Shown here piece by piece: positions 14,971 to 25,777 of a stretch of DNA of 64,000 nt (position 1 is its first letter; every line of letters starts with the position of its first letter). The stretch comes from Polaribacter sargassicola (GTDB lineage: Bacteria > Bacteroidota > Bacteroidia > Flavobacteriales > Flavobacteriaceae), in NCBI RefSeq assembly GCF_021991835.1, contig NZ_JAHDAU010000001.1, positions 682,001 to 746,000 of the forward strand, in the 5' to 3' direction. Position numbers and translations under genes: made by a program. The notes beneath the pieces were generated by a model. That model did no database searches. It worked only from the letters and a program-made list of their open reading frames with translations, and had not been told where the DNA came from.

Positions 14971-17211
14971 TTAAAAAATTGTGTAACGTAAACCTAAAAA
15001 AGCTCTAATTCCTTGGTTAGATGCGTATACATAACTTGGGTCAAAAGCTAATTCTGGATTTGCTTCTGTGTCTACACCTATATCAAAAGGATTATCGGCA
15101 CTATTAATACTATTCGCCGGAGGCGTAAAGTTTAATAAGTTTTTTACACCACCATAGATTTCCCAATTGTTATTAAATCTTTTAGTTAGTTGTATGTTTT
15201 GTATGCTGTACCAAGGAGAGTTTTCATCTCTAACATCATTTTCTCCTAACAAAGGTAGTCTCATTGGTCCGTATAAGTTTCCTGTATAATCAATGGTAAA
15301 GTGATTATCAAATTTATAAGAAATAGACCAAACGCCGCTAAAACTTTCTGTTAATAATTGTCTCGTTTTTATATCGTTTTCGGTTATTGAAACATCCATT
15401 AGTGTTGCGCCAAAATTTACCGCTAACCCGTTTGTAAATGTAATGTCTGTATTTAAAGAAACTCCTTTAGAAACAGAATATCCATCTAAATTAGCATAAA
15501 TTATTTTGTTAGAATCTGTTTCGTAATCTGGTAATATTCTATTGTTAAAATAAGTATAAAAAGCACTAGCATCTAATGTAATAAAAGTATTTTCTGTATT
15601 TATTTTTTTTACAAAATTAGCATTAACATTCCAAGAAGTTTCTGGGTCTAATTCTCCATCAAACTCAACTTCTCTTGCACCAGTTAATGCGGCGTGATCT
15701 TCTGTAAAAACATTAGCCACTCTAAATCCGTTACCAGCACTTAACCTAAAAATATTAGAGTTGTCTTTAGAATTCCATTTATAATTTATCCTTGGAGAAA
15801 AAATATTTCCGTGTAAGCTATTATAATCCCATCTTGCTCCTAAAAGTAATTTGTTTTGTTTATTTAAACTGATTTCATCCTGAATAAAAATTCCGGGCAA
15901 ATGAGTTACAGAGGCTTTGTTTGTAACTCCATCCTCTTCAAAAGTGGCAAAAGTATTATCATCATAATAAGTATATCTGTAGGCAAAACCCAGAGTAAAA
16001 TCGTTAACTTCTTTAATTTTCTTGTTGTAAACTAACTGACCAAAACCTATTAATTGTTTTGCATCATAAGCATCAGTTCCATAAAAAGAATCTTGATAAT
16101 GACCGTTTGCACTAAACTGAAAATTAATATTTTCTGATGTTGGTAATTGATAGGTTCCAAAAGTTTCCCATCTATTGGTGTAAATGCTTTCTCCGTAAAT
16201 AATATCTGTTCCTCTAAATTCGCGTTCCCAATCCATTTCTCCACCCCAACGATCTTCATAAACATATCTACCTGCAATTGTAAATGTTTTATTGCTTTCT
16301 CTTTCTATATTTACTTTATTAAAGATTGATATTCTATTTTGAAGAGTTAAGTCTGTAAAACCATCATTATTGTTGTCAATTCTGTTTTGGTAATTAAAAT
16401 AATTTACACCCAATAATCCTTGTGTTTTTTCAGATAATTTATAACGTAAACCAATGTCAGTATTTACTTCTCCCCAAGAACTTGTAAAAACATCAGTTGC
16501 TAAAGCAGGTGAGTTTGTTGGTTTTTTTGTGATGATATTTATAATTCCACCCACAGCTTCAGAGCCGTATAAAGTAGATGCAGGTCCTTTTACAACTTCT
16601 ACTCTTTCTATTAAAGCTTGCGGAATACCGGTTAAGCCATAAACAGTAGAAAGTCCACTAACAATTGGCATTCCATCAATTAAAACAAAAGTGTACGGGC
16701 CTTCTAGTCCGTTTATATGAATATCTCCAGTATTACAAACATTACAATTTAATTGAGGTCTAACTCCGTTTACATTTTGTAGAGATTCAAAAACTGAAGG
16801 AGTCGGGTTTTTCTTGAAAAATGTTTCACTATAAACTTCTACAGGTACAGGACTGTTAGATTTTGTAACCGGTTTTAAAGTGCCAGAAATAACAATTTCA
16901 TCTAAACTATCTTCTTGTAAAGAAAAGTTTTTTGTAATATTTTGATTTTCATCAATAGATATTCTAATAGATTTTGTTTTGTAGCCAACAGAGCTGATAA
17001 TTAGGGTGTAGTTTCCGGTAGGAATATTTTTTAGTTGATAAAAACCATTCTCGTTAGAAGTGCTTCCGATTTTAGTTTTTTGCAGATAAATATTTGCAAA
17101 AGGTAATACTTTAGAATCGCTAGAAATTTTACCAGAAATAGAATTTTCTTGTGATAAAATAGAACTAAAGCTCATAAATGTTATTAGTATAATAAAGTAT
17201 TTTAGTTTCAT
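14971..17211 (-). CDS. TonB-dependent receptor, probable metal-complex uptake
   Basis: 746 residues: signal peptide (about 1-20), carboxypeptidase-like N-domain (about 22-105, FANIYLQKTKIGSTSNENG), plug (about 115-235) with CNVCNTGDIHINGLEG, a Cys-containing loop at about 157-160, and RVEVVKGPASTLYGSEAVGG, then a beta barrel ending in Phe. It is divergent from a DtxR-family regulator with a shared palindromic operator, so repression by iron or manganese is likely. Substrate unknown. Confidence 0.9.
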   Translation of the reverse strand: MKLKYFIILITFMSFSSILSQENSISGKISSDSKVLPFANIYLQKTKIGSTSNENGFYQLKNIPTGNYTLIISSVGYKTKSIRISIDENQNITKNFSLQEDSLDEIVISGTLKPVTKSNSPVPVEVYSETFFKKNPTPSVFESLQNVNGVRPQLNCNVCNTGDIHINGLEGPYTFVLIDGMPIVSGLSTVYGLTGIPQALIERVEVVKGPASTLYGSEAVGGIINIITKKPTNSPALATDVFTSSWGEVNTDIGLRYKLSEKTQGLLGVNYFNYQNRIDNNNDGFTDLTLQNRISIFNKVNIERESNKTFTIAGRYVYEDRWGGEMDWEREFRGTDIIYGESIYTNRWETFGTYQLPTSENINFQFSANGHYQDSFYGTDAYDAKQLIGFGQLVYNKKIKEVNDFTLGFAYRYTYYDDNTFATFEEDGVTNKASVTHLPGIFIQDEISLNKQNKLLLGARWDYNSLHGNIFSPRINYKWNSKDNSNIFRLSAGNGFRVANVFTEDHAALTGAREVEFDGELDPETSWNVNANFVKKINTENTFITLDASAFYTYFNNRILPDYETDSNKIIYANLDGYSVSKGVSLNTDITFTNGLAVNFGATLMDVSITENDIKTRQLLTESFSGVWSISYKFDNHFTIDYTGNLYGPMRLPLLGENDVRDENSPWYSIQNIQLTKRFNNNWEIYGGVKNLLNFTPPANSINSADNPFDIGVDTEANPELAFDPSYVYASNQGIRAFLGLRYTIF

Positions 17212-17228
17212 CTAGTTATAATTTTTTA

Positions 17229-17295
17229 CAAATATAAAAATATTTTTAGGTTAGACTAAAAATATTATTACTTAAATCAAAATTTTATATATTTG
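17229..17295. promoter_or_regulatory. Divergent promoters around a DtxR/MntR-type operator
   Basis: The palindrome spans 17239-17266: perfect 11-base arms AATATTTTTAG and CTAAAAATATT around the centre GTTAGA. The core TTTAGGTTAGACTAAA resembles DtxR/IdeR-family operators. It is flanked by two TATATTTG -7 boxes, one on the minus strand (17229-17236, 17 bases before the receptor ATG) and one on the plus strand (17288-17295, 16 bases before the regulator ATG). The palindrome covers the -33 region of both promoters, so one dimer pair could repress both directions. Confidence 0.75.
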
Positions 17296-17311
17296 CATTA
17301 TAATTATAGAG

Positions 17312-17968
17312 ATGTTTAGTCAATCAGAAGAAAATTATTTAAAGGCAATTTATCATTTAAGCTTAATTTCTAACAAAGGAATTAGTACAAATTCTATTGC
17401 AGAAAGATTAGAGACAAAGGCTTCTTCGGTAACTGATATGATTAAAAAATTATCAGAAAAAGAAGTTGTTGTTTACAAGAAGTACAAGGGAGTTAAGTTA
17501 ACAGATTTAGGAACTAAAATTGCAGCCAATATTGTTAGAAAACATAGGCTTTGGGAGGTTTTTTTAGTTGATAAACTAAACTTTTCTTGGGATGAAGTAC
17601 ATGATGTAGCAGAACAATTAGAGCACATAAAATCAGAAAAATTAGTAGATCAAATAGATGCTTTTTTAGGTTTTCCTACGCATGATCCTCACGGAGACCC
17701 AATACCAAATAAAGAAGGCGATTTAAAAATTGTAGAGAAAAGTTTATTGTCTACCTTATCAAAAAATGAAAAAGGTATTTGTATTGGTGTAGACGATTCT
17801 TCTTCAGAATTTTTACAGTTTTTAGATAAAAAAGGAATTACTTTAGGAAAACAAATTACAGTATTAGAAAAAGAAGAGTTTGATGATTCTTTATCAATAA
17901 TTATTAATGATAAAAAAATGTCTATCTCAAATAAAATAGCAAACAATTTATACATAAAAAAATCATGA
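17312..17968 (+). CDS. DtxR/MntR-family metal-dependent transcriptional regulator
   Basis: 218 residues: winged helix-turn-helix (about 5-65, SIAERLETKASSVTDMIKKL), metal-binding/dimerisation domain (about 70-140) with HRLWEVFLVDKL, the HDVAEQLEHI helix supplying His and Glu ligands, and HDPHGDPIP, then a FeoA-like SH3 domain (about 148-218). Such proteins bind iron or manganese and then DNA. The next gene, a ZIP transporter, overlaps it by four bases (ATGA). It probably represses its own operon and the divergent receptor. Iron versus manganese cannot be settled here. Confidence 0.92.
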   Translation: MFSQSEENYLKAIYHLSLISNKGISTNSIAERLETKASSVTDMIKKLSEKEVVVYKKYKGVKLTDLGTKIAANIVRKHRLWEVFLVDKLNFSWDEVHDVAEQLEHIKSEKLVDQIDAFLGFPTHDPHGDPIPNKEGDLKIVEKSLLSTLSKNEKGICIGVDDSSSEFLQFLDKKGITLGKQITVLEKEEFDDSLSIIINDKKMSISNKIANNLYIKKS

Positions 17969-18801
17969 GCATTTTTGATCAGTTAGTTGCATTCGGAAAA
18001 GAACATCCAATTTTAGCAGCATTATACGCATCGCTTTTTACATGGGGATTAACAGCTTTAGGAGCTGCTTTGGTTTTCTTCTTTAAGAAAATGAATAGGG
18101 CGGTTTTAGATGGAATGTTAGGTTTTACCGGTGGAGTTATGGTTGCTGCAAGTTTTTGGAGTTTATTAGCGCCGGCAATAGAAAATAGCCCTGGAGAAGG
18201 TTTTAAGAAAGTTCTACCTTCGGTGGTTGGTTTTGCTTTAGGGGCTTTATCTCTTTTTGGTATGGATAAAATTTTACCTCACTTACATATTAATTTTAAA
18301 GATAGTGAAGTAGAAGGTGTAAAAACAGAATGGCATAAGACAACTTTGTTGGTTTTGGCAATTACTTTGCACAACATTCCAGAAGGTTTGGCTGTAGGTG
18401 TACTTTTTGGAGCGGCATCAACTTTAGTAGGTGTTGAGCAAACAGAAATGATAATTGCAGCTATTTCTTTAGCAATAGGTATTGGGATTCAGAATTTTCC
18501 AGAAGGATTTGCGGTTGCAATGCCACTAAGAAGACAAGGTGTAAGTAGGTTTAAAAGTTTTTGGTACGGGCAGTTATCTGCAATTGTAGAGCCAGTTGCT
18601 GCTGTTTTAGGGGCTTTGGCGGTTTCATTTTTTACTCCAATTTTGCCTTATGCTTTGGCGTTTGCTGCAGGTGCAATGATTTTTGTGGTAATTGAAGAAG
18701 TAGTGCCAGAAACACAAAGAGATAATTATACAGATATTGCTACACTTGGTTTTATAGGAGGTTTTATTGTAATGATGTCTTTAGATGTTGGTTTAGGTTA
18801 G
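17965..18801 (+). CDS. ZIP-family divalent metal transporter
   Basis: 278 residues, about eight membrane segments. The paired family motifs are visible: HNIPEGLAVGV near residue 135 and FPEGFAVAMPLR near residue 178, which supply the metal-binding His and Glu residues in the pore. It would bring Zn, Fe or Mn into the cytoplasm, although some relatives are described with other directions. The ATG overlaps the regulator stop, indicating translational coupling. A strong terminator follows. Confidence 0.92.
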   Translation: MSIFDQLVAFGKEHPILAALYASLFTWGLTALGAALVFFFKKMNRAVLDGMLGFTGGVMVAASFWSLLAPAIENSPGEGFKKVLPSVVGFALGALSLFGMDKILPHLHINFKDSEVEGVKTEWHKTTLLVLAITLHNIPEGLAVGVLFGAASTLVGVEQTEMIIAAISLAIGIGIQNFPEGFAVAMPLRRQGVSRFKSFWYGQLSAIVEPVAAVLGALAVSFFTPILPYALAFAAGAMIFVVIEEVVPETQRDNYTDIATLGFIGGFIVMMSLDVGLG

Positions 18802-18827
18802 AGTTATCATTGCAATAAAACAATAAG

Positions 18828-18870
18828 CGGCAACAAGTTAGTTTTTAAACTTGTTGCCGTTTTCTTTTTT
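18828..18870 (+). terminator. Intrinsic terminator after the ZIP gene
   Basis: Twelve-base perfect stem CGGCAACAAGTT / AACTTGTTGCCG with an eight-base loop, followed by a T-rich tail. Confidence 0.9.
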
Positions 18871-18937
18871 GCTAAAAACTGATTTAGGTATCTTGTCTTT
18901 TGCTTTTAAAAACCTTAATTTGCAATAAAATAAAATT

Positions 18938-21900
18938 GTGCAAAACACATCAACATTTCAAGTTTATAATGCTTCTGCAGGTAGTGGAAAAACTTTTACA
19001 CTGGTAAAAGAATATTTAAAAGTTCTATTAAGTTCTAATGATATTTTTTCTTTTCAAAAAATATTGGCTATTACGTTTACCAATAAAGCTGCAGGCGAAA
19101 TGAAAGAACGTGTGTTAGAAAATTTAGAAGATTTTGCAGAAGGAAAAGAAAATGATTTATTTAAAATAATTATTGATGAAATTGATGTTGATAAATCTAC
19201 AATTCAGTTAAAGAGTAAAAAGATTTTAGATGCTGTTTTACAAAATTATTCAGCTTTTTCTATAACAACTATTGATAGCTTTACGCATAAAATAATTAAA
19301 AGTTTTGCTTTTGATTTAGGTTTGTTGTTAAATTTTGAAGTAGAAATGGATGCTGTTTCTCTTTTAAATGAAGCTGTAGATGTTTTAATTTCTAAAATAG
19401 GAACAGATAAAAAACTAACAAATCTTTTAATAGACTATTCTTTAGAAAAAATAGATGATGATAAATCTTGGGATATTTCTAGAGATTTAAGTGAGTTTGC
19501 AAAAATTTTATTAAATGAAGACGATGTAAAACATTTTAGGGGTCTATCAGAAAAAAAAGGAGAAGACTTTATAGTTTTAAAAAATAAGCTTCAAAAAATA
19601 AACATAGAAATTGAAAAAGAATTTAAAGATTTAGGAAATGAAGTTTTAAATTTTATTAAAAACAATGATCTTTCGGTAACCGATTTTAGTTACGGAGATT
19701 ATCCAAAACACTTTCAGAAATTTATTGATTTACGCTTTTTAAAAAGTGGAGATATAAAATATGAAGGACGTTTGTTTAATAATATAGAAAATTCTAAAAA
19801 TTTATACGGAAGTAAAACATCGCCTCAATTAAAAGATGTGCTAGATGATTTAAAAAATCAATTTCATGCTTATTATTATCAATCTAAACAACTGTTTGAT
19901 GCTAAATATCCTTTATATATTTTAAATAGAATTGCGTTAAAAAGTATTGTTCCGCTTGCGGTTTTAAATAACATTAACGCAGAGTTAGATAATATAAAAG
20001 AAGATAATAATATCCGATTAAATGTAGAGTTTAATCAACTTATATCAGACAATATAAAAGACCAACCTGCGCCTTTTATTTATGAAAGAATAGGGCAACG
20101 TTTTCAATATTATTTTATTGATGAAATGCAAGATACTTCTGTGTTGCAATGGCAAAATTTAATTCCGTTAATAGGTAATGCTTTGGCTCAAGAAGATAGT
20201 AAATTGTTGTTAGTTGGTGATGGAAAACAAGCTATTTATAGATGGAGAGGTGGAAAAGCTGAGCAATTTATTAATCTAGGTTCTAATGTTGTAAACCCTT
20301 TTCCAATAGAAAAAGAGGTTAAAAACTTAGAAACAAATTTTAGAAGTTATGCAGAGGTTATTAATTTTAATAACTCTTTTTTTCAGCATGTAGCTAATTT
20401 TCTTGAAAATGAATCGTATCAATATCTTTTTATAGAAGGGAATAAACAACTAGAAAATGCTAAAAAAGGAGGTTTTGTTTCACTTACTTTTTTAGAAGAA
20501 AATAAAGATAAAGAAGAGAGAAAAATAAGATATCCAAAAAAGGTTTTAGATAAAATTAATCAGTTAAAAGAAGAGTTTTCTTTAGGTGAAATATGTGTCT
20601 TAACAAGAAAAAGATCAGACGGAATTGCTATTGCCAATTATTTGTCTGATAACGGAATTAATATTGTTTCATCAGAAACATTATTACTTCAAAATAATGC
20701 AAAAGTTATTTTTATTATTAATTTTTTAAATGTTTTACAAAACCCAAGTGATGAGGATTCTCGTTTCGAAATTCTATGTTTCTTATATCAACATTTAAAA
20801 ATTACGGTTTCTAAGCATTCTTTTCTTAATAGTTTGGCAAAATCAAATATTCAAGAAATTCTAGACTATTTAAAAACATACAACATAACATTTGATGTTT
20901 TTGCATTTCACCTTTTGCCGTTTTACGAAAAAATAGAATACATTATAAGAGAGTTTAAAATTGTTAATTCTTCAGATGCTTATGTTCAGTTTTTTTTAGA
21001 TGTTGTTTTAGAGCAACAAAGAAAAGGAGTGGATTTAAGTGATTTTTTAGAATTTTGGGAGCTTAAAAAAGATAAGTTAAGTATTGTTGCTTCAGAAAGT
21101 TCTAATTCGGTTCAAGTTATGACGATTCATAAGTCTAAAGGTTTAGAGTTTCCTGTAGTTATTTTTCCTTGTGATGTAGATATTTATAACCAAATAAAAC
21201 CTAAAGCTTGGTTAAATCAGTTGCCAGATTCTTATGTTGGTTTTAATGAGCTGTTTGTTGATTATAGTAAAAATTTAAGTCTGGTAAGTGAAAGAGGTTT
21301 AGAAATCTATAATCAACAGAGAGAAGAATTAGAATTAGATAATTTTAATTTATTATATGTTGCTTTAACGAGAGCGGTAGAACAATTGCATGTAATTACA
21401 GATAAGAAGTTAGTTGGTAAAAATAAAGATGAAGATTTAAAATTTTATTCTGGTGTTTTTATAAATTATTTAAAACAAAAAGGTTTATGGAAAGAAGATG
21501 TTTCAGAATATTCATTTGGTGTAGATAAAAGAATAAGTTTGCTTAAAGAGAAAAAATCGATTACAGAAATTCATGAAAAATTTATTTCTACACAATGGAG
21601 AGATCATAACATAAATTTATTGGCGAGTTCTTCTAAATTGTGGGATACGCAGCAAGGAGAGGCAATTAATTTTGGTAATCTTTTTCATGAAATTTTAGCT
21701 AAAATATTAACAATTAAAGATGTAGACGATGTTATTTTAGGGTATTGTCAGCAAGGGGTTTTAAATAAAGAACAATCAATTTATATTAAAGACACAATAT
21801 TAGAAATTGTAAATCATCCAAAATTGATAAAATATTTTTCTGATAATGTCGTTGTCTTTAATGAGAGAGAAATAGTTGATCTTGATAATCAAATAATGAT

Positions 21901-22087
21901 TCCAGATCGATTGGTTTTTACCGAAAGTAGTAATGTAGTTGTAATTGATTATAAAACAGGTGTTCAATCAAAAGAGCATCATCAACAATTATTAAAGTAC
22001 GAAAGAGTTTTAAATTCTATGGGTTTAATTGTTTGCGAAAAGTTACTAATTTATGTTGATCAAAAAATAACAGTTGTAAAAATCTAA
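18938..22087 (+). CDS. AddA/RecB-like UvrD helicase-nuclease
   Basis: 1049 residues. UvrD-type superfamily 1 helicase with Walker A (ASAGSGKTFTL, about 12-22), motif FIDEMQDTSVLQW near 392, GDGKQAIYRWRGG near 427, motif SKGLEFPVVIFP near 735, and a C-terminal PD-(D/E)XK nuclease segment (VVVIDYKTG near 1003). Such proteins resect double-strand breaks, normally as AddAB or RecBCD complexes. The start is GTG; no in-frame ATG precedes Walker A. No AddB-like partner is adjacent or elsewhere in this window. Confidence 0.88.
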   Translation: MQNTSTFQVYNASAGSGKTFTLVKEYLKVLLSSNDIFSFQKILAITFTNKAAGEMKERVLENLEDFAEGKENDLFKIIIDEIDVDKSTIQLKSKKILDAVLQNYSAFSITTIDSFTHKIIKSFAFDLGLLLNFEVEMDAVSLLNEAVDVLISKIGTDKKLTNLLIDYSLEKIDDDKSWDISRDLSEFAKILLNEDDVKHFRGLSEKKGEDFIVLKNKLQKINIEIEKEFKDLGNEVLNFIKNNDLSVTDFSYGDYPKHFQKFIDLRFLKSGDIKYEGRLFNNIENSKNLYGSKTSPQLKDVLDDLKNQFHAYYYQSKQLFDAKYPLYILNRIALKSIVPLAVLNNINAELDNIKEDNNIRLNVEFNQLISDNIKDQPAPFIYERIGQRFQYYFIDEMQDTSVLQWQNLIPLIGNALAQEDSKLLLVGDGKQAIYRWRGGKAEQFINLGSNVVNPFPIEKEVKNLETNFRSYAEVINFNNSFFQHVANFLENESYQYLFIEGNKQLENAKKGGFVSLTFLEENKDKEERKIRYPKKVLDKINQLKEEFSLGEICVLTRKRSDGIAIANYLSDNGINIVSSETLLLQNNAKVIFIINFLNVLQNPSDEDSRFEILCFLYQHLKITVSKHSFLNSLAKSNIQEILDYLKTYNITFDVFAFHLLPFYEKIEYIIREFKIVNSSDAYVQFFLDVVLEQQRKGVDLSDFLEFWELKKDKLSIVASESSNSVQVMTIHKSKGLEFPVVIFPCDVDIYNQIKPKAWLNQLPDSYVGFNELFVDYSKNLSLVSERGLEIYNQQREELELDNFNLLYVALTRAVEQLHVITDKKLVGKNKDEDLKFYSGVFINYLKQKGLWKEDVSEYSFGVDKRISLLKEKKSITEIHEKFISTQWRDHNINLLASSSKLWDTQQGEAINFGNLFHEILAKILTIKDVDDVILGYCQQGVLNKEQSIYIKDTILEIVNHPKLIKYFSDNVVVFNEREIVDLDNQIMIPDRLVFTESSNVVVIDYKTGVQSKEHHQQLLKYERVLNSMGLIVCEKLLIYVDQKITVVKI

Positions 22088-22183
22088 TAGTACATATATT
22101 TAAATAATGTACAGATAAAAAATATTAGAGAGTTACTGCTTGTTTTAATCATTAATTTACTAATTTTTTGTGTAATTTATTTA

Positions 22184-22212
22184 TTGTTTTTTTTTAATAT
22201 TTTGTAGATTTG
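22184..22212 (+). promoter_or_regulatory. Promoter of the OmpA-like gene
   Basis: TTG at 22184-22186, an 18-base spacer and TAGATTTG at 22205-22212, fitting the Bacteroidota -33/-7 pattern. The ATG is 72 bases further, giving an unusually long leader for this window. Confidence 0.55.
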
Positions 22213-22284
22213 TCTTTGTAGATACGTTTTAAGGGGTTACTTTTGCGTATTAAATAAAATGACTTTTAATTTAAAAACTTGATA

Positions 22285-23667
22285 ATGAGACAATTAAAAT
22301 TAGCTATAGTAGCTTTGTTTATGTTGGTAACAGTTAGTAATGTAAGCGCGCAAGATAAGAATAACCCATGGGTAGTAGGTTTTGGTATTAATACCGTGGA
22401 TGTTAGAGTTTATGATAAGGGCTTTGGAGACATTATGGATGATTACTTTAACACGTCTGAATGGGGTGGTAACACATTACCTTCTATTTCTAGAATTACT
22501 GTAGATAGATATCTAAGTAATGGTTTTGGTGTGCAACTTGCAGGAGCTGTTAATAAATTAAGTACTGTTGAGGTAAAAGATGATGCAGATGCATTATTTA
22601 TTGCTATTGACGCCTTAGCTAAATATGATTTAAATTATTTATTTGGAGAAACAGGTTGGTTTGATCCTTATGTATCTGTAGGTTTAGGATATCAAGATCT
22701 TGATCATGAGCAACCAGCTTTTAGAAACTCATTAAGCGGTAAATCTGACTTCATGTATATGGGGAATTTAGGATTTAATACTTGGTTTAATGATAATTTA
22801 GGTTTAAATTTCCAAACAGGATATTCTCATAATTTTAAAAATTCTGGTTTTGATGTATTTAAGCACTCTGTAAGTTTAGTAGTTAAATTTGGAGGAAATG
22901 ATACAGATGGAGACGGAGTTTATGATAAATATGATGCATGTCCAGAAATTCCTGGTTTAGCAGAGTTTAATGGTTGTCCAGATTCAGACGGAGATGGAGT
23001 AATTGATTCAGAAGATGCATGTCCAGAAGTTCCTGGTTTAGCAATAATGAACGGATGTCCTGATACAGATGGAGATGGAATTGCAGATAAAGATGATGCA
23101 TGTCCAGAAGCAAAAGGAACAAAAGCAAACAATGGTTGTCCTGATACAGACGGAGACGGTGTAGTTGATAAAGACGATTTATGTCCAGAAGCAAAAGGAA
23201 CTAAAGAAAATAAAGGTTGTCCTGATACAGACGGAGATGGTGTTTTAGATAAAGATGATAACTGTCCACAAGTTGCTGGTTTAAAAGATAACAATGGATG
23301 TCCAGAAGATTATAAAGAATTAAGAGAAGCATTAGCTAAAAACAATGTTTTATTTGCAACTGATAGAGCTAATATCTCTAAAGAATCAGCAAAAATTTTA
23401 GATGTAGTTTATGACTTAATTACACCTACTAAAAATGTAATTTTTGTAATAGAAGGACATACAGATAGTAGAGCAAGTGATGCATATAACTTATACTTAT
23501 CTGAAAGAAGAACAGAATCTGTAAAAGCTTATTTAGTTAAAAAAGGATTTGATGCTGATAGATTAGAAACTAAAGGTTATGGAGAGAAAGAACCTGTAGC
23601 AACTAACAAAACTAGAGCAGGTAGAAAATTAAACAGAAGAGTAGTTATTAAATTAACTGATAAATAG
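22285..23667 (+). CDS. OmpA-family outer-membrane protein with TSP3 repeats
   Basis: About 460 residues: signal peptide (LAIVALFMLVTVSNVSAQ), an eight-strand-like barrel (to about 200), five tandem calcium-binding thrombospondin type 3 repeats of 27 residues each (DTDGDGVxDxxDxCP pattern), and a C-terminal OmpA domain that binds peptidoglycan (VIEGHTDSRASDAYNLYLSE). It anchors outer membrane to the cell wall. I chose ATG 22285 rather than the TTG at 22279, since the signal peptide starts with MRQ. It is flanked by a promoter-like pair and a terminator, so it is monocistronic. Confidence 0.95.
   Translation: MRQLKLAIVALFMLVTVSNVSAQDKNNPWVVGFGINTVDVRVYDKGFGDIMDDYFNTSEWGGNTLPSISRITVDRYLSNGFGVQLAGAVNKLSTVEVKDDADALFIAIDALAKYDLNYLFGETGWFDPYVSVGLGYQDLDHEQPAFRNSLSGKSDFMYMGNLGFNTWFNDNLGLNFQTGYSHNFKNSGFDVFKHSVSLVVKFGGNDTDGDGVYDKYDACPEIPGLAEFNGCPDSDGDGVIDSEDACPEVPGLAIMNGCPDTDGDGIADKDDACPEAKGTKANNGCPDTDGDGVVDKDDLCPEAKGTKENKGCPDTDGDGVLDKDDNCPQVAGLKDNNGCPEDYKELREALAKNNVLFATDRANISKESAKILDVVYDLITPTKNVIFVIEGHTDSRASDAYNLYLSERRTESVKAYLVKKGFDADRLETKGYGEKEPVATNKTRAGRKLNRRVVIKLTDK
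22900..23304 (+). repeat. Five 81-base in-frame repeats (TSP3 modules)
   Basis: Five tandem units of exactly 81 bases (405 in total) encoding DxDGDGxxD calcium loops and a closing GCP. Units three and four are the most alike at the protein level. Coding repeats, not a CRISPR array. Confidence 0.9.
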
Positions 23668-23691
23668 TAGTTACTTACTTTAAAGACAAAA

Positions 23692-23722
23692 AACTCTGCT
23701 CAATTTGAGCAGAGTTTTTTTT
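23692..23722 (+). terminator. Intrinsic terminator after ompA-like gene
   Basis: Inverted repeat CTCTGCTC / GAGCAGAG with flanking A and T pairs and a long T-run. Confidence 0.9.
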
Positions 23723-23789
23723 GTGCTATTAATTTTCTTTTTTTTAATTAAAAAAAAGAAAAGTTCTTTTTAATTAAAAACAAAAAAAG

Positions 23790-23797
23790 TACCTTTG
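23790..23797 (+). promoter_or_regulatory. -7 promoter box of atpDC
   Basis: TACCTTTG fits TAnnTTTG. No TTTG is seen at the expected -33 position. A leader of about 58 bases precedes the ATG. Confidence 0.5.
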
Positions 23798-23852
23798 CAT
23801 TCTGAAAATGAGAGTGAAGTCTCATAAATTAATAATAACTTTAATTAGATAA

Positions 23853-25364
<1,512 letters not shown>

Positions 25365-25376
25365 TAATTTAAAAAT

Positions 25377-25670
25377 ATGTATTTAGAAATTGTAACACCA
25401 GAAGCTATATTATTTTCATCAGAAATTGATACTTTATCAGTTCCTGGGGTTAATGGAGAGTTTCAAATGCTAAATAATCACGCACCAGTTGTTTCTAACT
25501 TAAAAGAAGGAACAATAAAAGTTCATATACATTCTCAAACTAATATAGATCTAAATGATTTAAAAGGTAAATTAGTGCCAGATGTTTCTGATGATAAAAT
25601 TTTAACATTAAAAATTAATTCAGGTACATTAGAATTAAATGACAATAAAGCAATTATTTTAGCCGATTGA
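25377..25670 (+). CDS. atpC: ATP synthase F1 subunit epsilon
   Basis: 97 residues, containing only the N-terminal beta-sandwich (ETP-type start LEIVTPEAILFSSEID, VPGVNGEFQMLNNHAPVVS). The C-terminal helical hairpin found in longer epsilon subunits is absent, as is usual in this group. Co-transcribed with atpD and followed by a terminator. Confidence 0.95.
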   Translation: MYLEIVTPEAILFSSEIDTLSVPGVNGEFQMLNNHAPVVSNLKEGTIKVHIHSQTNIDLNDLKGKLVPDVSDDKILTLKINSGTLELNDNKAIILAD

Positions 25671-25694
25671 GTTATTAAAAAATAAATTATATAG

Positions 25695-25733
25695 AACCTC
25701 AAAGTATATTTAATTACTTTGAGGTTTTTCTTT
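25695..25733 (+). terminator. Intrinsic terminator after atpC
   Basis: Perfect 12-base stem AACCTCAAAGTA / TACTTTGAGGTT with an eight-base loop and a T-rich tail. Confidence 0.9.
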
Positions 25734-25765
25734 TTTAACATAAAAAGACTATTATTTAAAAATTG

Positions 25766-25773
25766 TAAATTTG
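25766..25773 (+). promoter_or_regulatory. -7 promoter box abutting the rbfA start codon
   Basis: TAAATTTG four bases before the ATG. If used, the transcript would begin at the start codon. Confidence 0.5.
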
Positions 25774-25777
25774 CAAT

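Noticed and set aside
22920..23294. Antisense open frame over the OmpA repeats
   Set aside because: Ser/Pro-rich frame forced by the repeats on the other strand.
22900..23304. Five equal 81-base tandem units, at first sight an array
   Set aside because: In-frame TSP3 protein repeats inside an OmpA gene; the units vary at third positions and lack spacers, so not a CRISPR array.
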